Origin: Echinometra lucunter
Lineage: Eukaryota > Echinodermata > Echinoidea > Camarodonta > Echinometridae
NCBI GenBank assembly: GCA_029962745.1
Contig: CM057154.1
Location: forward strand, 17,907,337 to 17,971,336
Direction: 5' to 3'
DNA: 64,000 bases
Shown here piece by piece: positions 57,539-64,000 of this stretch. Numbering within the stretch: position 1 is the stretch's first letter; the number at the start of each line of letters is the position of its first letter. Below the pieces are notes generated by a model. It made no database searches and was not told where the DNA came from. It worked only from the letters and a program-made list of their open reading frames with translations. The translations under genes and the position numbers were made by a program.

Positions 57539-58067
57539 GTGAGCTTGAAATAAGTAAATAAATAATAATAAAAAATATCATTGTCATATATAATGTGCAC
57601 TTCCCAGCATTCTCGATAAAGAGATACTGCAAAAGTGTCAGGAGACACTGTAGTCTGTACTACTGTCGATTAAAATGGACAACTGAAATAGATATAAATG
57701 GAAGTTGTGTAAACACTTTCAAAACAACAACAACAAAATTCATGTGGTAAATTGTGTGGAGCATATTGATGATTGATGGTCGAGGACTGGAGACAGTAAT
57801 GGGATGTGGAGCAAGGCGAGAAAATGTTCAATATTTCAGGGAACGCACAAACGAGGGAGCGAAGTGACTGAGCAGGAGCTTTTGAATTTTTAGAATTGAA
57901 ATTGAACAATCTGGTGCATACTTTGGGTGAAATTTTTGGAAATTTTCAGAGAGAGATTGAATAAGGGTCGATGAGAAGGGTAACAGAATTTGAGGAATGG
58001 GAGTTAAAGAAAAACAAGAGATCTGAAACAAGGGATGCATGCAGAGAAAAGATTTAGATCTGATAAC
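57539..58067. other. Downstream intron sequence, repeat-like
   Basis: 57795-57990 resembles the repeats near 45350-45670 (AAATTGAACAATCTGGTGCA versus AAATTGAAAGGTTTGGTGCA). No coding signal. Confidence 0.4.
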
Positions 58068-58483
58068 TTAACCCATTCATGACAGGAATTATTTAAAGCC
58101 TAATTTGATCAGCTTTTATTCTTCAAATTGGCAACATCAACATTTCTATTTTATTGCTACATTTTTCTTATAAAACGTCATGTATCTGAAATGAATATAA
58201 ATTGACAGAAATTATGATGAGAAGTCAAAAAGCTGCCAATTTGCAGGGAAAGACAGTGATTTTAGACTTTCTATCACATTGCCAATTTAAGGATTTTAAT
58301 GCTTATTTTCCTTTAAAAAAATTTCAGCATCAAACAACAAATATTGACGCAACCAAAATGGGCACAGTTTGTGTAGAATTTTTTGCTCTTTCTGCTCATG
58401 TATTTGGTATAATTTTTAGGGCTCTGCATCAAAAGTTATTAGGTCAAACCACAAAATGTGGACCTCTGTCACGAATGGGTTAA
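58068..58483. mobile_element. TTAA-flanked MITE (piggyBac-like), copy 2
   Basis: TTAA borders and ends CCCATTCATGACAGGAATT and CTGTCACGAATGGG. Internally about 95% like 4163-4581 by eye, with small indels in A and T runs. Confidence 0.85.
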
Positions 58484-58721
58484 TAATGCTAATGAGATTG
58501 ATATGAACATTACTTTCTCTCCCCTTCTCCCCACTTTATACACTCAGTCTCCAAGGGGAATAAGTCATTTCAATTTTGACATCTCAATATCAGTCATCCT
58601 GGATCATAAAATGTTATTGTTTTAGGGCTTCGCACTTTACAGGAGCTAGTTGAATTATGACTGACACTTGACAGATAACTCCAGGCCTCATGGAGTGAGG
58701 AACTCTATGGAATGTCTTTCA

Positions 58722-59151
58722 TATGGTGGCCCTGAAGTACACTGGACAACAGGTCATGTGTGATGTGAATTTCGCGGCCAACTTTGCGTCCTAGTCGCTA
58801 AATTCGTGGATGGTGACGCAAACTTTGCGTCCCAGTCGCCAATTTCGCATCCCGAGTCATGAATTTCGCGTCTCGGGTCATGAATTTCGCATCCCAGGTC
58901 ATGAATGTTGCGTCAGGGGTCATGAATCTCACATCTCAGGTCATGAATTTTGCTCCCAGGTCATGAATTTTGCATCAGGGGTCATGAATTTCGCGTGCCG
59001 AGTCATGAATTTCGCATCCCGGGTCATGAATTTCGCGACTTGGATGCAAAGTTTGCACCATGGGTCATGAATTTCGTGACTGGAACACACGATGGCTGTG
59101 AAATTCTTGTCGTACATGCCCTGTTGTCGAGCATACTTCAGGGCCACCATA
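58722..59151. mobile_element. Foldback with TATGGTGGCC ends and internal minisatellite, copy 2
   Basis: TATGGTGGCCCTGAAGTACA at the left and its complement at the right. The interior holds about 10 units of roughly 20 bp like GGGTCATGAATTTCGCGTCT. Flanks are CTTTCA on both sides, an apparent 6-bp target-site duplication. No coding capacity. Confidence 0.85.
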
Positions 59152-59206
59152 CTTTCAGCATGATATTAGATATATCTAGTTTGCAGGCCCAAAGTCACAA
59201 ACCCTG

Positions 59207-59360
59207 GGCCCTGTTTCATGAAATTTTTTATCAATAACAAGTTGCAATAACTGTTATAAGCTACTGAAATCCTTGCATCTGATTGGCTGAGAGCAAATTC
59301 TTCATAGAAATGTGGCAGTTGTTACTGATAACAAGTTTTATGAAATAGGACCCTGGCCCG
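59207..59360. repeat. Foldback repeat of the CCCTGTTTCATAAAA family, copy 2
   Basis: GGGCCCTGTTTCATGAAATT at the left, complement of GGTCCTATTTCATAAAACTT at the right. TAACAAGTTGCAATAACTGT arms and CTGATTGGCTGAGAGCA in the centre. Confidence 0.75.
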
Positions 59361-62227
59361 GGGGAATATGTCTCATTGAGACCTGTATATCATCCGCATA
59401 AATCACTTTCTGAAAAGCACCCTAAACGGGGATTAAAATAGGACGGAAATAATGTATTACATCTCAGATTTTTATGCAGTACCCTTAACGGGGATTTATG
59501 CAAGGATTGCATCATTATCTCCTAATAAAGAAACAGTTTTCCACGATTCTCCTGATTTTGATACCCTTTTTTCTGATTTTACTCGTTTTTGATACCCTTA
59601 ACTGGATCCCCAGGTTCCCCGTCCAGTGCTGAAAAACGACCCCTTTTCTACGTTTTTGTTTACGCGGATGATGTACAGGCTTCAGTGAGACATATCCCCC
59701 CGGGGACCCTGGTCTACAATGTATCAAAGCACATGATCAAGGTATGAGTAGGAGACTAAAAGAGCTCAATGGGGATCAAGTACTATAGCCACTCCAAACC
59801 ATGACAAAATCAACACTACCGGTAGGCACATTGGCTTGGCTTTCTCAAGACCCAGTGTGTTCTAATAAAGTGTCAATTTGGGTCTGTACCTGCAGACTAC
59901 AATATGTCCAGCTTCAAAGATCAATGATTATACATGTATATCCATGGTTTCATCTTGATTACAAGTTTGTAGGCAAGGGATATTGCAGACCATTTTTAAG
60001 TCAAGAGGGGGAAGGGAAGCTGTGAGTTGAATGTGGTGTGTTGGCCAAAATTTGCAATAAGTTTACCCCTCCCCTTCTTCTCCTCCTCCTCCTCCTCCTC
60101 GCCCTCCCCCCCCCCCCCCCTCCCCAAATCCAAATACTGATATCCCACTTGCTGTCAAGGATTTAAAAAAAGAACAGTCATCAGATTTTTTTTTAATTTG
60201 ACCACAGAGGTTCTAAAGATTTTTTGATGGGGTGTCAGGGGTGTCATATCCCTTCCACATACCCCTTTCCCACTAATACCACTTTTGATCTGAGGCTTGT
60301 TAAATTCCATTTCCTAGCTGAAGGTCAGTGGTATGCTTATGTTGTTACTATTTGTTGACTCTAATTCCCACACATTTTGCCCTTAGTCTGGCTTTTGCTG
60401 TACTTTCTGAAAATATTTTTTAATGCAGAATTATAAAAAAATATGTTTAAAGAAAAAAAAAACAGAAAAGAGTGAAACAGCATTGCCTGAACAATACAAA
60501 CATGCATATTCCTGCATTAGGAGTGTGGTAAAGCTTGTTATGAGTTCTGTGAAATGACTTGCAAATATATGTTAAAGGGTGTTATCTTGTAGATGGCAAT
60601 GTTCAAATGTACTGAAGATAATGTCAGTATTGTAAAGTTGATATATGATCTAATCTAATGTATAACTTGATGTTTCATAGTACTTAACCTTTCATACTCG
60701 TATCACAGTATGTAATGCAGAACTGTAGATTTTGGGAAGTATGGAGAAGGATTATAGAATTTGATTAGTATTAGATAATTTACAGACATGGCAGACTGGC
60801 CAGGGGGGGGGGGGGTGGTTGGGGTAGTCTGCAGGCACAGACCCTAACTGACAACTTTCCTAAATCACATTTGGGTCTTGAGAGAAGCCTAGGCCACATG
60901 CCTAGTGGCTGTGTCTGGAGCACAGGTACATGGTACTCATTGACCTGCTTTAGTATCTTACTTGGACCTTTATACCAGGGTTGTGCCTGCAAACTACATA
61001 GGTGTTTCCCCACAAGCCCACAGGCTACCCCATATTTCGGCTTGAGGGCCAGTGGATCCATGGTTTGAGGGCTGATTTTATAGGTTAGAGGGCCAGTTAT
61101 ATCCTAATATCTCAACTCAATTGCACTCTTAGTGACTCAGTCTCTTAGAAATTTTTAATGACTGATGCAAATACACAAAATTAGAATTCAGACATAAACA
61201 AAATAACATTATTTAAAAAGGGTATATACTATATTTATAGGGTATACCAGCACAAATACAAATTAAGTGCACTACAAGTATTTTTCAAGGGTTGTTCATG
61301 TTTTCATAATTATGTATATTTTGTGTACTTCATGATATTTCAAACTGCACGTTCATGAAGGCCTACAATCTTCTTTTGAAGTTTTATCACTACACAGGAT
61401 AACTGTCAAGTCTAAATATCCATGATTGATTGAATTGCCTTAATTTAATAAAAAGAAAAAAATATCAAAAAAAATACAGCAGAGGGCAAAAAAAATTGAT
61501 TTATAGAGTAAATTTAAAGAATGCATGCAAATTTATACAAATTCCAACTAAAATTTAGCAAATACCAATTACAGAGTATCAAATTAAAAAAAAAAAAAAA
61601 GAACGATTCAGTGTCATCAGAAGAAAACAAAGGGGGTGAAAAGATAGAGGAGAGAGAAGGGAGTGGATACAAAAGATGGAAAAAAGGGAAAAAGAATGAA
61701 GAGAAAGAGTAGAAATTCATGACTGCATACCAGTGAGACTTGAAACCATATTCTAAACCTTGAACTACTGAAAAAAAAACTGGGGAAAAACACTTACACT
61801 GAATTGATTCATAACTTCAGCCATACCTCATGACCTCCTTTGACCTAGGAAGGCAGGATGACCTGACCTTAGTTATAAACAAAACTACATTCTCATAAAT
61901 TTGCGAGATGCCAGTGACATCATCTCAGAAGAATTTTAAGAAGGATGACTTGCTGTCATTCGGGAGTTATGTAGACCCTCCAGAGTGGTGCACTTTCAAA
62001 CCATCTGCCACTATTTTTGGTTCATGCAGAGGGAAAAATAATCAGATGTCACCTCCAGAAATAATGTGTCAGTGGTATGAATCCCAATAGTAGAGCAGTA
62101 TGAAGTGAATGAACAATAATCATGAAGTCTAAGTTGTTCATATGAACTTGTTATAAACATTCATATTTATCTCTCTTCGATCTCTTGCTATGATGGAATT
62201 TTCCTGTTCCCTCAGGTTAACAGACCA
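59361..62227. other. Interval without recognised gene
   Basis: 59356-59705 shows short inverted segments (CCTGTATATCATCCGC versus GCGGATGATGTACAGG, and GGGGGAATATGTCTCA with complement), so it is a further foldback of about 350 bp. A CT/C tract lies at 60078-60124. No exon of DCTPP1 or another gene recognised. Confidence 0.45.
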
Positions 62228-62375
62228 AGGCCCTGTTTCATAAAACTTTTTATCATTAACAAGTTGCAATAACTGTTGTAAGCTACTGAAATCCTTGCAT
62301 CTGATTGGCTGAGAGCAGATTTGTCATAGAAATGAGGCAGTTGTTACTGATAACAAGTTTTATGAAATGAGGTCC
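62228..62375. repeat. Foldback repeat of the CCCTGTTTCATAAAA family, copy 3
   Basis: Closely similar to 59207-59360. AAGGCCCTGTTTCATAAAAC at the left and the mirrored GTTTTATGAAATGAGGTCC at the right. Confidence 0.75.
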
Positions 62376-62599
62376 AGGAGATTGATCTCATAATGAATGG
62401 AAATGTTCCAATATCTCAATAATACCAATATAACCCAAATCAAACAAATCATAGCATTGTCTGTTTTTGATACTGAATAATTCAAGGTGCCATTATTCAA
62501 CTGTTTCAAAGGTTCTAGAATTGAATGGTTAAATGGTTAAATGGTGGGTTATTTTACCTGACTGCTATGAACAAAGCATGTGTATGCTTGTTAGTAAGC

Positions 62600-62726
62600 A
62601 ACCAGGGGACCAATGGCTTTAAGTCCCCTCCGAAGGACTTGGGAAGGGTATTAGCGCATCCACTTGGTTTGGAACCCAGGTACTCTCAGTTACGAGACCA
62701 CTGCTCTACCACTGAGTCACAGTACC
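62600..62726 (-). mobile_element. tRNA-derived SINE, reverse strand
   Basis: The minus strand reads GTGACTCAGTGGTAGAGCAG (A box), then CCTGGGTTCCAAACC (B box) at tRNA-like spacing, then a non-tRNA body. The B box departs from GGTTCGANTCC, arguing against a functional tRNA gene. Confidence 0.65.
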
Positions 62727-62892
62727 TCCTCAAATTGTACATACTCTTGTAATTCAGAACAAATTTAGAATTTGGAAAAAATAAGTTATCTGGGAAGAAG
62801 ATCAAACAACTTATAGGAAAATCGAATAATATGGGTTAACAAGCTGTCATGTATAACCTGGATATCGATATTTAAATATTTGTTAGCATTAC

Positions 62893-63200
62893 TCTCTTAA
62901 AACAATAGAGTGAACGCATTCACTCTGTTATGGGTGAATTTCAGAAGAGGGTGAATTTAGAGTGAATTAAGAGTGACTTAAGAGTAAAAATTTTGATATT
63001 CACTCTTTATTCACTCTTTTAGGGGTGACAACAGTGATCACTCAAAATTCTTGAGTGATCTCTGAGGTCACCCCTCAAATAGTGAATATCACAATTTTCA
63101 CACTCTTATAATGCACTCTAAATGCACTCTCTTCTAAAATTCACCCCTAATAGAGTGAGCCTGTTCACCCTTTCTTTTTTTTTTTTTAAGAGAGTAAGTT
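62893..63200. mobile_element. Foldback built of AGAGTGAAT words, copy 2
   Basis: Same ends (ACTCTCTTAAAACAATAGAG and TTTTTTAAGAGAGTAAG) and arms (GGTGAATTTCAGAAGAG) as 40215-40510. The interior words have a different order and number. Confidence 0.8.
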
Positions 63201-63599
63201 TCGTCCTAGGGTAGACATTCCCTTTAAAATGGAACTGTAAACAGAAGTGGAACTGATGACATTGACCCTGGAATTGTCTCCTTGCTTTGCCCTTTGACCT
63301 GTGACCCTGATTGAACCATAAGCCCCATTCTGTTGGACTTCTGAAGAACCCTCTACAATAATGTGCAGCCATGCAGCTGATCTACTCAATCTTTTTTTTT
63401 TTAGAGATTGAAAAATGAGGAAGGTGCCAACTTGCCAAGAAGCATAAAGTGATATAAAAATAACCTGGAATAGTTGTGGTGCATGTACATGCCGTTGGAG
63501 AGGGTCAAATAGTGACCTACTTTTTTGGTCCCTATTTTTCGACAGCTGAACCTACAGACAGTTTTGGATGGAAGACAGATGATAAAAGAAGAATCTAGT

Positions 63600-63813
63600 G
63601 GTTCCATGACATTTGCTCCGGCGACATTTGCTTCCATGGAAAATCTGCACATTGAGCCCAACATAAAACCTATCCCCAAACCTAACACTAACCCTAATCC
63701 TTATCCTCACATTATTCTGAACCAAAACCCCTATTGTAATCCTAACCCTTACCCTATGTCTTCGGAGAAATGAAGGCAGGAGCAATTGTCGCAGGAGCAA
63801 ATGTCTGTCACCG
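63600..63813. repeat. Foldback with TTTGCTCCGGCGACA ends and CCCTAA-rich centre, copy 2
   Basis: GACATTTGCTCCGGCGACAT on the left, complement of GTCGCAGGAGCAAATGTCTG on the right. The centre is CCTAACACTAACCCTAATCC, similar to 38766-38976. Confidence 0.75.
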
Positions 63814-64000
63814 AATCTAGTATCCCTTGTCCTGTTTATGGTGCACTATGGAGAGAATATTTGCCGCAAGTCCAAGGTATCTGGTCGGTTGATGTCCTGT
63901 GTGGTACCAATATCCTCACCGGTTTCCTGTAGTGATGTACGCGCATAGGCTTATGTACAGGGGCCGTGCCATTTTGCAAAACCAGCGATGATATTATGAA

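Noticed and set aside
62600..62726. Functional tRNA gene on the minus strand
   Set aside because: A- and B-box-like segments are present but no paired acceptor stem was found and the B box is degenerate. A SINE head fits better.

Overview
This is eukaryotic, intron-rich and repeat-dense DNA, most likely from an echinoderm and probably a sea urchin. That assignment is an inference. It rests on small coding exons separated by long AT-rich introns with GT/AG borders, an intronless class A GPCR in a recent tandem duplication (such lineage-specific receptor expansions are typical of sea urchins), several tRNA-derived SINEs, and a very large number of foldback (inverted-repeat) elements. No bacterial-style operon or CRISPR locus is present. 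The sequence is an assembly with one gap of exactly 500 N.

Layout. (1) 1-20481 carries a plus-strand cyclic nucleotide-gated (CNG) channel subunit of the CNGA type. I reconstructed it as 11 exons with consistent splice phases: S1-S6, pore, C-linker, cyclic-nucleotide-binding domain and a C-terminal coiled coil. The assembled sequence has two apparent single-base frameshifts, one in the N-terminal tail near 1530-1543 and one in the binding domain near 15985. The 9.3 kb first intron holds a small local duplication, a TTAA-flanked MITE, a tRNA-like SINE, a LINE remnant and the N gap. (2) 20482-26078 has no recognisable gene. It contains SINEs, a 41-nt hairpin with two CRE-like sites, a 1.4 kb foldback element and a 221 bp foldback. 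(3) 26151-38163 is a head-to-tail duplication of a roughly 5.6 kb unit, each copy with one single-exon GPCR. The first receptor is intact (321 codons). The second has a 1-bp insertion that removes TM7. Copy B also carries a 0.78 kb inverted-repeat transposon inserted inside another foldback. (4) 38164-57459 has no confident gene. It holds nested foldbacks, a 2.3 kb minisatellite built on a 7-bp word, microsatellites and further palindromic elements. (5) 57460-57538 is one exon of dCTP pyrophosphatase 1 (DCTPP1). The rest of that gene was not found in the window. (6) 57539-64000 holds second copies of foldback families seen earlier plus one more SINE.

The genes do not form a pathway together. 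The CNG channel and GPCR belong to sensory or second-messenger signalling and the DCTPP1 exon to nucleotide-pool cleaning. The most distinctive content is the foldback elements. Several families share similar ends (ACACTCTTAAAA-like) but fill the interior with a different short palindromic word. One family has TATGGTGGCC ends, apparent 6-bp target duplications and an internal minisatellite of about 20 bp. All identifications come from reading the sequence; no database search was run.
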